DNA of 64,000 bases from Sulfuricurvum sp. PC08-66. Lineage in GTDB: Bacteria; Campylobacterota; Campylobacteria; Campylobacterales; Sulfurimonadaceae. Location: contig JQIT01000006.1 of NCBI GenBank assembly GCA_000830255.1, forward strand, positions 124,001 through 188,000. Direction: 5' to 3'. A program made the position numbers and the translations under genes. The notes beneath the pieces are model-generated. The model saw nothing but the letters and a program-made list of their open reading frames with translations, searched no databases and was not told where the DNA came from. Of this stretch, positions 7,889 through 16,551 are shown in pieces (the stretch's first letter is position 1; every line of letters begins with the position of its first letter).

Positions 7889-8440
7889 TTACTCCTTGAT
7901 TGTGTTGATTGTAGCTTTGAAATGAAAATGGCATTTGGATTCATTGAGCGGGGTGAATTCGAACTCGATGGTATCGCAACGTTTTGCGATTTCATAGAAC
8001 CCTATTCCGCCCCCTTTGCCGTGAGTATCTTTCCCACTGCGACGTAACTCTTTGTAGCGCGTTTTTATCTCCTCTCTATTCATGGTAAGAATCTCTTGCA
8101 GTTTCGGTTCTAGCTTGGCTCTGTCTGAGCTATCGACCACATTTTGACTCTCGACGTAATAGTGCCCACTCTTGTCTTTGCCCACAAGAATAAGCCCTTC
8201 TGCTTTGAACTCACCCAACGTCGTACTTTTGGTTTTGGAGTAGTTCATCATATTCTGCGCAAGTTCAATAAATATCGTAAAAATATTACTCGAAACCCCC
8301 ATGTTGAGGTTGTTGTATTCCGCCTCTTTTTCAAGCGCTTCCGTCATTCCAGCGATGAGTCCTTGGGACAAAAAACCACCGTACGAGAGGAAAACTATCC
8401 CCTGCTTTTCCACCAAGTTTTGTAGTTCACTTATTTGCAT
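7889..8440 (-). CDS. siaB: SiaB-family protein kinase
   Basis: This 183-residue protein resembles SiaB (DUF6272), a GHKL-fold serine/threonine kinase related to anti-sigma kinases. The ATP-site N-box is visible as ELAQNMMNYSK, and a glycine-rich lid as GKGGGIGFYEIAKR. Its expected substrate is the SiaC-like protein encoded next, three nt downstream. There is no membrane segment. The gene begins eight nt after the damaged receiver gene. I infer the pairing of kinase, SiaC and SpoIIE-type phosphatase from family knowledge and order. Confidence 0.85.
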   Translation of the reverse strand: MQISELQNLVEKQGIVFLSYGGFLSQGLIAGMTEALEKEAEYNNLNMGVSSNIFTIFIELAQNMMNYSKTKSTTLGEFKAEGLILVGKDKSGHYYVESQNVVDSSDRAKLEPKLQEILTMNREEIKTRYKELRRSGKDTHGKGGGIGFYEIAKRCDTIEFEFTPLNESKCHFHFKATINTIKE

Positions 8441-8448
8441 AGATGCTC

Positions 8449-8801
8449 CTATGAGATTTGCTCAAGAAGTGTTGAAAACTCCTCTTGAGTGAAGGGCTTA
8501 TTGATGACCCCTTTTATACCAATACGTTTCGCAGTGATAACCTCTTTTTTATCGATAATGGAGGTGGCAAGAATGATAATCGCATCACGATTATGCTCCA
8601 ACATCGCCTGCGCCGCCTCTATACCTTTCATATTGGGCATCTCCAAATCGGTGACGACCACATCGATAGGAGTGCTTTTGTACTTCGCTATCGCCTCAAT
8701 GCCGTCGCTGGCTTCTGCGACCACTTCATGTCCCAAGAACTGATATATTGCTTGAGCCTAGTACGCGCTGTTTTTGAGTCATCGACCACTAAAAATTTCA
8801 T
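8449..8801 (-). pseudogene. CheY-like receiver broken by a one-base frameshift
   Basis: An ATG at 8801 with a strong AAGGAGG site opens a frame beginning MKFLVVDDSKTARTRLKQYI, a textbook receiver start with the acidic pair. That frame soon stops. The rest of the receiver, from LGHEVVAEASDG through the phospho-acceptor TDLEMPN to NKPF, continues in another frame from about 8736. One missing base near 8735-8742 would explain the break. No -1 slippery heptamer is visible. It could be a real pseudogene or a sequence error in GTTCTTGGG. An intact copy would be a single-domain response regulator between phosphatase and kinase. Confidence 0.75.
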
Positions 8802-8810
8802 CTTCCCTCC

Positions 8811-11800
8811 TTAAATTTTGATGCCGACGATGGTCATGTCGTCGTTTCTGTCTTGACTGCCTTGGTAGGCTTGAATGGTGTAGAGCAGCGACTCTTGAAG
8901 CTCTGCCAAAGGCTCTGAATGATTGGCTAATAGCAACTCTCCGAACCGTTTTTTGCCGAAGGGGAACCCTTTTTCGCCGCCGTTTTGGTCGATAAATCCA
9001 TCGGTCGTGAGGAAAAACTCCATCCCTTCTTGCGTAGGTATCTCATGATCCTTAAAACGGTACGCCGCATCCGATTTTTTGTATCCGATGGAGTAGTGGT
9101 CGCCTTTGACGATGGTGAGGTTACCGTTCTCGATGTAAAAGAGCGGTGTCTCTGCCCCTGCGTATCGGAGGATTTTTTTGGTTTTGTTGTAATACAAAAT
9201 CGCCCCATCGAACCCTGCATTGGAGATACTAAACTCATCCTCTTGTTTGAGCAATTTTTTCATGGTGCGATTAAAGTAGGCGAGTATCCACGCAGGGCTT
9301 ACCTCGATAGAGGGGTCATTGTTGATTTTGGCGACCACTTCACGCTCAATCGCTTTGACCAGCATCGTCACAAACGCCCCAGGGACGCCATGCCCCGTAC
9401 AGTCGATGACAAAGAGCAAACACTCATCTTTGGTTCGCAATTCATCGAAGAGATAGACATCACCCCCGACAATATCTTTGGGGTGCCAGATGGTGAGATA
9501 ATCGCTAAAGTATTTGCGGAACAAATCATTGGAGGGAATGAGAGAGTGCTGAATGAGAGAGGCGTATTCAATAGAGTCGCGGGTGTGTTTGTGCAATATC
9601 TCGACCTCTTGTTTGGCTCTTTGAATGTCGGTAATATCCCACACCAAACCATACGCGTGCAACGGTTCGTTGTTTTCGCCATACGAGAATTTGCCCAACG
9701 ACATGATGTGACGCACCTCTTTGGTCTGTGCCATAATCACCCTAAAGGTAGTGACATAATCGACCCTGTGGTTTGCCATCGTGTCTTGCATCACTTGACC
9801 CAGCGTGGCTATATCGTCGGGATGGATAAAGGTAAACCACTGCCCTACTGTGCCATCGAGTTCGACATTTTCGAGTCCATAGAGTCGCTTGCCGTTCTCA
9901 TCGGCGGTGAGTTCATTGGCTTGGATGTCATATTTCCATGTCCCCATATTGGCAGCTTTGAGGGCAAAGGAGAGCTTCTCTTGATTCTCTTTGTTTTCGC
10001 GTTCGAGATTTTTTTGCTCCGTGATATCGAGCAAGAAGCCCATCAAGCCGACATCCCCACCATGATTGATGGGCAAAAAGGTGGTGAGATAATCGCGAAG
10101 CACGTTGCCACGGCTGACAAATTGGAACTCTTTGTTTTTGACAAAGCCCTTCTCTTGCACCTCTTTGACCAATATGGCTCTATCTTCGGGGTTGGCGTAG
10201 ATTTTAATCGCTTCGTCTCCCTCTCTAAGGTCAAACGATTTTTGAAACTCAGGATTGGTATACCCAAAGCGACCATGCGCAGTAAAGGCAATGCCTAACG
10301 GACCGTTGTCGAGGATGTTTTGAAGCGATGCTTTTTGCTCCTCTATCTGGGTCACATCGGAGAGTACCGCGACATTGAGCGTCTCATTTTTAAATTTAAA
10401 TTTATCCGCCGTCACGGTAAAGGTGTGGCTTTGCCCCTCGCGTACGATGATGGCTTTGTGGGTTTTGGTCGGGTTGTCGTAGACATAATCGACCCATTTT
10501 TTCCCTTCGACCATTTTTTGCAAAAACCCTTCGGGTGCGTCGGTCTTGAAGGTGTCGCACACGCACATGCCATATTTGTCCATAAAGGTCTCGACGCTAT
10601 CGACACCGTAAAATTCCAACATCGATTTGTTGGCGCTTTTGAGGCTTTTGCCATCGGTGGTGATGACAAAGTTGCTTTGGGTGTTCATGATGGAGTTGAC
10701 AAAAGTTCGCTCATCATCAAGATCTTTGGTACGCTCTACGATGAGCTCTTCAAGATGCTCTTGATGTTGCGCTAGCGCGGTTTTGGCGAGATTGGCATCT
10801 TCGGCGAGGTTGAGCGCGGCGATTTGCCCCACCTCCATCTCTTGAGCTTTGAGCTGTAAGAGCTGATTGTTGTATTTGGCGTGGAGTTTTTCGACGGTGA
10901 GCGAGGTGACCATATTGGTAATCTCGACCAAGAAGCCTAGGATGTGTGAAAGCTTCGATTCATCGATGATAGGTACATCTTTGATTGCTTCTATATACTC
11001 CTCGAGGTTGTATCCGAAGCGTTTGGCTTGTTCGGAAAAATAGTCCATGTCGGGCTTGGTTATCATGAACTGTCCGATAAAGAAGTTGGCTAAATGTTTG
11101 CCCTCGATGATAATGGGTGAAGCACAATCGGTCAGCCCGTTTTTGCACAAATAGGTCGAAAATTTTTCACCGTCGGTGAGTTTGCTTGCCAAATCGATAT
11201 CGCTTTCGATACATCGCTTGCAGCTCTCTTCGTTGGCACGGTGAAAGTCGGTGCAAGCACGTTGCCATTTGGATTGGACGAGGATTTTGCCTTCAAGGTC
11301 GATGATAGCAAGCGGAATGTGCATAAAACTGTAAAAATACTCCATAAGCAGTTGAAGTCGCTCGACATCCAAAAGCTCTTCAAGTTTTGGCTCTTCGATA
11401 CTGAGTGTTATCGTACTATTGGCGTGGAGTTGTTCAATCTCCTCGACAACAGGGTACGGAATAGGTAGCGCATTTTTGATAGCGTATTCGTTGAGTTCGC
11501 GTTTGAGCTCCACCATCCGCGCCTCTCTGCCTGAGGTGAGACTTTGGAAGCGTTGAATTTGTTCGAGTTGAGCTTGCGACTCTTTTTTGGCGGTGATATC
11601 GTGACGAATTGCGGTGTAGCCACAGGGCTCACCCTCGGCGGTGCATTTGGGGGTGATGGTTGCATCGACCCAATAAAACGACCCATCTTTGCGGCGGTTT
11701 TTGACCTCACCCTTCCAGACATGCCCACTTTTGAGCGTCGCCCACATCTCTTTAAATGCCTCTTTGGGCATATCTGCATGACGAACCATATTGTGCGGTT

Positions 11801-12722
11801 TGCCCAACAACTCCTCTTTGGTGTATCCGCTTATCTGGCAAAATGCCTCACTCACATAGGTGATGATGCCGTGATTGTCGGTCTCGGAGGTGATGACATT
11901 TTTATCCATAGCGTTGACCATGAGTTCGAGTTGGTGGCGTTGGCTTTCGATGTCTTGGGTTTTGAGTTTGATAGTTTGACTCAGACTATCTGTGTAGCTT
12001 TCGAGTTGCGATTTTTGCTCTTTGATGGTAGCAATCATCGCATGAAAACCGTCAATCAGCGATTGATATTCATCACTACTTTTGTAGTCAATACGAGTTT
12101 CGTAATCACCCCGCTCACTTACCGCCTCCATCGCACTTTTAAGTTTGAAAATTGGGGTGGTGAAAATTTTTTGGAGTCGAAACGCAAGAAAAACCATGAG
12201 GAGAAGTACAACAACAAAAACAATAAGCTGAATAATAAATTGCGATTGTATGGCGTGTTGAAGTTTGTCGGTGTTTGAGATAATGACCAAAGAGCCAAGA
12301 TGCGCCAAGTCGAGGTAAATCGGCTTGACGACGACCACACCGTTGTCGTATAAGCCGTACGAGTCGATTGAGAGGGCATGGGAGTCGAGATGTTGTTTGT
12401 AGCTTATTGCCTTAACGTCTTTGCGTTCAAAATGGGCGAACAACACCCCGTCAGGCTTAACAAGATAGACCGCATCCACCGCGCTGTTGGCGTGAAATGC
12501 CCCAAGGATAGCGGTCGCACTCGCACTGTCATCGAACTCCAATGAGGCAATAAGGTTTGCTCCTGCGATGCTAGCAACCTCTTGAATGCTCTTTATTTCA
12601 CGGTGCTCACTTTGGGTGTTGGAGTACCAAAAAAGAACCGCTGAGGAGATAAATATCGCAACAAAAGCACTGAGGGTCAAGATATAAACAAGTTTTATTC
12701 GAATGGAGCGAAAGAGTGTCAT
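8811..12722 (-). CDS. CHASE8/HAMP/PAS/PocR sensor with SpoIIE-type phosphatase, SiaA-like
   Basis: This is a 1303-residue membrane sensor. A membrane helix (about 10-32) is followed by a CHASE8-like extracytoplasmic domain (35-150), a second helix (162-183), HAMP (184-238), a PAS domain (about 265-385), a PocR-type domain with clustered cysteines, a coiled coil, and three further PAS-like domains. The C-terminal SpoIIE/PP2C phosphatase shows GGDVY, DCTGHGVPGAF, TTDGFIDQ and RNDDMTIVGIKI, so its metal-binding aspartates look intact. It probably dephosphorylates the SiaC-like protein. SiaA of Pseudomonas has the same job but lacks the PAS and PocR set. AGGA lies about 7 nt before the ATG. Confidence 0.85.
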   Translation of the reverse strand: MTLFRSIRIKLVYILTLSAFVAIFISSAVLFWYSNTQSEHREIKSIQEVASIAGANLIASLEFDDSASATAILGAFHANSAVDAVYLVKPDGVLFAHFERKDVKAISYKQHLDSHALSIDSYGLYDNGVVVVKPIYLDLAHLGSLVIISNTDKLQHAIQSQFIIQLIVFVVVLLLMVFLAFRLQKIFTTPIFKLKSAMEAVSERGDYETRIDYKSSDEYQSLIDGFHAMIATIKEQKSQLESYTDSLSQTIKLKTQDIESQRHQLELMVNAMDKNVITSETDNHGIITYVSEAFCQISGYTKEELLGKPHNMVRHADMPKEAFKEMWATLKSGHVWKGEVKNRRKDGSFYWVDATITPKCTAEGEPCGYTAIRHDITAKKESQAQLEQIQRFQSLTSGREARMVELKRELNEYAIKNALPIPYPVVEEIEQLHANSTITLSIEEPKLEELLDVERLQLLMEYFYSFMHIPLAIIDLEGKILVQSKWQRACTDFHRANEESCKRCIESDIDLASKLTDGEKFSTYLCKNGLTDCASPIIIEGKHLANFFIGQFMITKPDMDYFSEQAKRFGYNLEEYIEAIKDVPIIDESKLSHILGFLVEITNMVTSLTVEKLHAKYNNQLLQLKAQEMEVGQIAALNLAEDANLAKTALAQHQEHLEELIVERTKDLDDERTFVNSIMNTQSNFVITTDGKSLKSANKSMLEFYGVDSVETFMDKYGMCVCDTFKTDAPEGFLQKMVEGKKWVDYVYDNPTKTHKAIIVREGQSHTFTVTADKFKFKNETLNVAVLSDVTQIEEQKASLQNILDNGPLGIAFTAHGRFGYTNPEFQKSFDLREGDEAIKIYANPEDRAILVKEVQEKGFVKNKEFQFVSRGNVLRDYLTTFLPINHGGDVGLMGFLLDITEQKNLERENKENQEKLSFALKAANMGTWKYDIQANELTADENGKRLYGLENVELDGTVGQWFTFIHPDDIATLGQVMQDTMANHRVDYVTTFRVIMAQTKEVRHIMSLGKFSYGENNEPLHAYGLVWDITDIQRAKQEVEILHKHTRDSIEYASLIQHSLIPSNDLFRKYFSDYLTIWHPKDIVGGDVYLFDELRTKDECLLFVIDCTGHGVPGAFVTMLVKAIEREVVAKINNDPSIEVSPAWILAYFNRTMKKLLKQEDEFSISNAGFDGAILYYNKTKKILRYAGAETPLFYIENGNLTIVKGDHYSIGYKKSDAAYRFKDHEIPTQEGMEFFLTTDGFIDQNGGEKGFPFGKKRFGELLLANHSEPLAELQESLLYTIQAYQGSQDRNDDMTIVGIKI

Positions 12723-12725
12723 GAT

Positions 12726-12845
12726 TTATCCTAAAAAGTAATCGCTAAACGGGCGTAGTGGTACGCATAACGCATTGCCATCATAAACAACATCTAAAAA
12801 CAATAAACCAAACAAAAGTTGCAAACTGTTCATGAAAAATGACAT
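12726..12845 (-). CDS. Possible 39-residue hydrophobic small protein or leader peptide
   Basis: An ATG at 12845 is preceded by AAGGAAG at good distance. The frame reads 39 codons, starts MSFFMNSLQLLFGLLFLDV, and stops three nt before the SiaA-like start. The first half is hydrophobic like a signal or anchor. Its stop overlaps the ribosome site of the next gene, so its translation could couple to or regulate the sensor. I see no second support, so this stays tentative. Confidence 0.4.
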   Translation of the reverse strand: MSFFMNSLQLLFGLLFLDVVYDGNALCVPLRPFSDYFLG

Positions 12846-12962
12846 TTATCGCTTCCTTGCCTGTTTTACAGTATTAGAAGCTCTTATAAAAGAGTTACAC
12901 CATAATATCACTTCATAATTGTAAATGCAATGTTACGATTGTGTTAAAAGATTTTGACCTTT
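12846..12962 (-). promoter_or_regulatory. Likely promoter region of the Sia-like operon
   Basis: This A+T-rich stretch between trpS and the operon holds TATTAT and TAATACT -10-like elements on the minus strand, and the inverted repeat CTCTTATAAAAGAG (12881-12894). No clear terminator for trpS is visible. Confidence 0.4.
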
Positions 12963-13931
12963 TTAGTACTTCAATCCCGTAAGTGTGCGCAATTTTTCCA
13001 TCTTGGCACCCGCAATTTCACGCGCTTTGTGTGCGCCGTGGTGCAAAATCTCTCGCACCTCATCGCTGTGTGCTTCATAGTAGGCACGACGCTCTCGATA
13101 AGGGGCGAAATAGTCCCAAATCACCTCAGCTAGATAAAGCTTGAAGTGCCCATATCCCTCTCCAGGGGTGCGGTAGCGCTCTTGCAACGCCTCTAGCTCT
13201 TGGGTGTTGAGGAAAAGCTTGGCGATAGCGTAGATATTACACGTCTCAAAGTTTTTGGGCTCATCAAGTGGCGTGGTATCGGTGACAATTTTTTTGATTT
13301 TGGCGAGTTGCGCTTTTTGTTCGCCGAAGATATTGATAGTGTTGTCGTACGATTTGCTCATCTTGGCACCATCGATACCAGGGATGGTAGCGACGCTCTC
13401 ATCGACATCAAACTCAGGCAGGGTAAAGATATTGCCATAAGCGTTGTTGAAACGCACCGCAATATCACGGGCGATTTCGACGTGTTGGATTTGGTCTTTG
13501 CCCACTGGAATCGAGGCAGAGTCATAGAGCAAAATATCTGCCGCCATGAGCACAGGGTAGGAAAAGAGCGAATGGTTTGAGGCGATACCTTTGGCGACCT
13601 TGTCCTTGTAGCTGTGTGCACGCTCTAGGAGTCCCATAGGGGTAAAGGAGGAGAGCATCCAATAAAGCTCTAGCACCTCTTTGACATCAGACTGCACCCA
13701 AAAGGTGGTGCGATTGGGGTCGATGCCCAATGCCAAGAAATCGGTCGCAGCTTGCATCGTCAGACGCGCCAATCGACCACCCTCATCGACACTCGTCATG
13801 GCGTGATAGTTGGCGATAAAAGCAAAGACTTCGCCCTTCTCTTGCAGCGCAATCATCTTCTGAATCGACCCAAAATAGTTACCGATATGCAAATCCCCAG
13901 AGGGCTGAATCCCTGCCAAAATACGTTTCAA
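12963..13931 (-). CDS. trpS: Tryptophan--tRNA ligase
   Basis: TrpRS charges tRNA-Trp with tryptophan using ATP in the cytoplasm. I take a TTG start at 13931 with AGGAG eight nt upstream. This gives 322 residues beginning LKRILAGIQPSGDLHIGN, the usual family start, whereas longer frames add unrelated residues. The class I signatures are HIGN near residue 17 and KMSKS near 195. Length and motifs match bacterial TrpRS. It follows a conserved unknown gene on the same strand and precedes the Sia-like operon. Confidence 0.95.
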   Translation of the reverse strand: MKRILAGIQPSGDLHIGNYFGSIQKMIALQEKGEVFAFIANYHAMTSVDEGGRLARLTMQAATDFLALGIDPNRTTFWVQSDVKEVLELYWMLSSFTPMGLLERAHSYKDKVAKGIASNHSLFSYPVLMAADILLYDSASIPVGKDQIQHVEIARDIAVRFNNAYGNIFTLPEFDVDESVATIPGIDGAKMSKSYDNTINIFGEQKAQLAKIKKIVTDTTPLDEPKNFETCNIYAIAKLFLNTQELEALQERYRTPGEGYGHFKLYLAEVIWDYFAPYRERRAYYEAHSDEVREILHHGAHKAREIAGAKMEKLRTLTGLKY

Positions 13932-13959
13932 AATAGCACTCCTGTTTGTAAAAAAAAGT

Positions 13960-14349
13960 TTATATGACCTTGACGATACCTTCGGGGAAAATCGCCCCAT
14001 CGATACCCAAATTAGCGACCTCTTCTATCTCCTCTTCACGCTCTATCCAGACCAAGACCTTGGCATCGAACATATAGTTCTCTGCAATTTTTTGAATCAA
14101 AGGCGCAATGATGCGTGTCGTGATGATGTAAGAGGCGCCGTAATTGTGCGCATAGACTGCCTCACGCACGTTTTTGACCCCCAAGGCAAAGGCGATACGA
14201 TTGAGTGCACAGTGCTCGATGACATCGTGCAGTTCAGGTCGATAGGCGATATAGAGCGTCGAATTGCTGGGCGTTTGCAATATCGCATCGATACTTGTCA
14301 CATCGTAAAAGGGGGGCTTTTTGAAGAGTGGATGACCCAACAAAAGCAT
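13960..14349 (-). CDS. Conserved hypothetical protein
   Basis: The protein has 129 residues from an ATG at 14349, which is seven nt after AGGAG. A GTG three nt earlier would be too close to that site. It alternates short beta and alpha stretches and reads as a soluble cytoplasmic protein, without signal peptide or known motif. It contains two YIxxRI/LIQKI-like segments and ends DGAIFPEGIVKVI. It lies between a PP0621-like gene and trpS, tightly packed, so it is probably cotranscribed with rsmG. I do not recognise a function. Confidence 0.7.
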   Translation of the reverse strand: MLLLGHPLFKKPPFYDVTSIDAILQTPSNSTLYIAYRPELHDVIEHCALNRIAFALGVKNVREAVYAHNYGASYIITTRIIAPLIQKIAENYMFDAKVLVWIEREEEIEEVANLGIDGAIFPEGIVKVI

Positions 14350-14351
14350 CA

Positions 14352-14567
14352 CTAAGCTCCTATGCAGTGGGTACTACAAAAGTAACGCCCCCCGCTAATA
14401 TAGGCATCATCGAGCGTCACGTAGGTACCGCACTTGGCACACGGCACCATATCGTCCATCGTTTCAGGGGTGACGTGAGGACGTTTGACCTCTTTGATAG
14501 GTTTGGTACGGAAGAAAAAGTAGTAGACAGCAAACAAAACAGCCGCTAAGAGAAGAATTTTTAACAC
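14352..14567 (-). CDS. PP0621-family small membrane protein with zinc-knuckle motif
   Basis: This 71-residue protein has one N-terminal membrane helix (about 3-19, LLLAAVLFAVYYFFF) and a cytosolic tail carrying CAKC (43-46) and CSTHC near the end. Two cysteine pairs of this kind normally bind a metal ion. The arrangement matches the PP0621 family, whose role is unknown. Its stop overlaps the alternative GTG of the next gene, and it begins five nt after rsmG, so they probably form one operon. Confidence 0.8.
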   Translation of the reverse strand: MLKILLLAAVLFAVYYFFFRTKPIKEVKRPHVTPETMDDMVPCAKCGTYVTLDDAYISGGRYFCSTHCIGA

Positions 14568-14572
14568 GCTTT

Positions 14573-15151
14573 TTACCTTTGGATAATGAGATAATTTCGA
14601 TGAGGCGCTTGGATGATGCGATAATCAAAAATATTTTTGATTTCGTCGTAGACCTGCTCCCCTTTGAAATAGAGTAGCAACGTCCCCTTGGCAATAAAGG
14701 GCTGTGAGAGACTCAAAAGCTCTTCGGTATTGGTCACCGCTCTGGAGGTGATAAGGTCGTAGGGTTTTGCCTCGACCTCTTGGATGCGTCGTCCCAACAC
14801 GGTGACATTTTCCAAATGCAGTGATGCCGCGATATAGGTCAAAAAGGCGCTACGTTTTTGCAGTGGCTCCACCAACGTAAAATGGCTATTTTCCAACGCC
14901 ATCGCCATAATAAGCCCTGGGAATCCCGCCCCTGTGCCAATATCCAAGACCGTTTTGACCGCAGGCAAAAACGAGACGGGATAAACGGCATCGAAGATAT
15001 GCTCTTGTACCGCCTCGTAGGTGGTAGCCCCTGTGAGATTGTGGACTTTGTTCCACAGCAACAACTGACGTGTGAAAAAATCTGCCCGCTCATAAAAGAG
15101 CGGACTCAATACTATTTTTTGGCTCTCGATGGCCTTGGCTAACTCCAACAA
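14573..15151 (-). CDS. rsmG: 16S rRNA (guanine-N7) methyltransferase RsmG
   Basis: RsmG (GidB) uses S-adenosylmethionine to methylate N7 of G527 in 16S rRNA. The 192-residue protein has the Rossmann motif VLDIGTGAGFPGL (about 65-77) and VEPLQKRSAFL, both characteristic of the family. I use a TTG start at 15151 with AAGGG just upstream, and a second TTG follows at once, so the exact start is uncertain. It leads the rsmG-PP0621-hypothetical-trpS series. Confidence 0.93.
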   Translation of the reverse strand: MLELAKAIESQKIVLSPLFYERADFFTRQLLLWNKVHNLTGATTYEAVQEHIFDAVYPVSFLPAVKTVLDIGTGAGFPGLIMAMALENSHFTLVEPLQKRSAFLTYIAASLHLENVTVLGRRIQEVEAKPYDLITSRAVTNTEELLSLSQPFIAKGTLLLYFKGEQVYDEIKNIFDYRIIQAPHRNYLIIQR

Positions 15152-15158
15152 TACGCCC

Positions 15159-15692
15159 TTAATTAAATGCGTCTATCATCATCGCAATACCCTCAAACAT
15201 CTCCATCGTCAAGGGAATGTTGAGTGCATAACGTATCTCTGGATAGGGTATGGCACCAATATTTTCGCGGTACATCACGCTAATATCGATATATTGCGAC
15301 ACCCACCAATGCATACCAGCCGCGTAGTAGTTACCGCGCCACGGATTGCGAAAGGGGTCGATGAGCCATGTGTAGCCATAATCTGCAGAGATATAGAGAT
15401 TGCCGATAAATTTGAGATCGGTCGATAGCCCCACAGAGGCATTTGCCCCTGCATCACCCCAATTGTAGAGTGCGCCATCGGTCGTAAAGCCAATATAAAA
15501 CCATGTCGCCGCAGGGAGTGTCACGCGCGCGGCAAGTCCCATGCCTTGGATGCTAGCACCTTGCGTGAGATGATTCGCACCAAAAATCGAAACAAAAGAG
15601 CGAATCGCGCCCTCTTGCGGTCCCAAGTTCACGCTCGCACCGTACGCCCACGGCATCATCGCCATGAGCACTATTGCAAAAACTTTTTTCAT
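15159..15692 (-). CDS. Exported outer-membrane-like protein of unknown function
   Basis: The 177-residue product has a cleavable signal (MKKVFAIVLMAMMPWAYGA) and a mature part rich in alternating aromatic and glycine residues (for example FYIGFTTDGALYNWGDAG, NLYISADYGYTW). That pattern suits a small beta-barrel or surface beta protein. No enzymatic motif is present. It sits just upstream of rsmG without evident terminator. Function is unknown. Confidence 0.7.
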   Translation of the reverse strand: MKKVFAIVLMAMMPWAYGASVNLGPQEGAIRSFVSIFGANHLTQGASIQGMGLAARVTLPAATWFYIGFTTDGALYNWGDAGANASVGLSTDLKFIGNLYISADYGYTWLIDPFRNPWRGNYYAAGMHWWVSQYIDISVMYRENIGAIPYPEIRYALNIPLTMEMFEGIAMMIDAFN

Positions 15693-15753
15693 CGTACATC
15701 CTCTCTACCTAAAATAAGCGCTCGATTGTAGCGATACTTTGACAAAATTTGGC

Positions 15754-16551
15754 TCAATTGGAAGCCTCTGCAATCGCAAAAAGCTTGGGCACCAACGCCA
15801 AAAGTGCCTCGATGGGCAACATATTGGGTCCATCACTCAGCGCACAGCTTGGGTCGATGTGCGTCTCGAAGAAAAATCCATCTACGCCCACTGCTGCTGC
15901 GGCTTTTGCCAGATAGGGCACCATCGTACGGTCGCCTCCCGTCTTGCCTGCGGCGGCGCTGGGCATCTGCACCGCATGTGTGGCGTCAAATATCACAGGC
16001 GCAAAAGCACGCATGATGGGGAAACTACGCATATCAACCACGAGATTGCCATACCCAAAGGTCGCACCCCGTTCGGTAATCCATATATCGTTTTGGAGTG
16101 CCGCATCGTAGCCTGTAGCATCGATACCGCGTGTTTTGAGCGCTTTGACTACGCCATATTGCATATCGTTGGGCGCCATAAACTGCCCCTTTTTGATATT
16201 GACAATTGCTTTGGTGCGTGCGGCGGCGACTACCATATCGGTTTGACGCGCCAAAAAGGCGGGGATTTGAATGATGTCAGCTACTTCTGCGACGGGTGCA
16301 GCTTGGTCAGGGGTATGAAAATCGGTGATGATTTTGTACCCGAAGGTGCGTTTGACCTCTTCGAGCATCGCAAGTCCCTTCTCCATGCCTGGACCTCGAT
16401 AGCTCTCTAGACTGGTGCGGTTGGCTTTGTCGAAACTCGCCTTGAAATAAAAATCGATACGTTTATCGTGCGCCAACGGTGCCAAACCCTCTGCAATGCG
16501 CATAAGCGTATCGCGTTCCTCGATGACACACGGTCCTGCCAAAAGTTTCAC
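15754..16551 (-). CDS. kdsA: 3-deoxy-8-phosphooctulonate synthase
   Basis: KdsA condenses phosphoenolpyruvate and arabinose 5-phosphate into KDO 8-phosphate for lipopolysaccharide. The 265-residue protein starts [11 protein letters not shown], the family signature, and keeps [25 protein letters not shown] and the C-terminal ETHIDP segment. The gene starts with GTG overlapping the stop of the EamA transporter gene (GTGA), so the two are coupled. With lptD at 52942-55077 it shows an LPS-bearing outer membrane. Confidence 0.95.
   Translation of the reverse strand: MKLLAGPCVIEERDTLMRIAEGLAPLAHDKRIDFYFKASFDKANRTSLESYRGPGMEKGLAMLEEVKRTFGYKIITDFHTPDQAAPVAEVADIIQIPAFLARQTDMVVAAARTKAIVNIKKGQFMAPNDMQYGVVKALKTRGIDATGYDAALQNDIWITERGATFGYGNLVVDMRSFPIMRAFAPVIFDATHAVQMPSAAAGKTGGDRTMVPYLAKAAAAVGVDGFFFETHIDPSCALSDGPNMLPIEALLALVPKLFAIAEASN

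Noticed and set aside
8734-8745. Programmed frameshift in the receiver gene
   Set aside because: No X XXY YYZ heptamer or shift-prone stop context is visible; a simple one-base loss explains it better.
8985-10298. Long plus-strand frame opposite the SiaA-like gene
   Set aside because: It is antisense to well-conserved PAS and PP2C motifs. Composition explains its length.
13932-14000. Longer trpS start at 14000
   Set aside because: The extra residues do not resemble TrpRS, and the TTG at 13931 has a good AGGAG.
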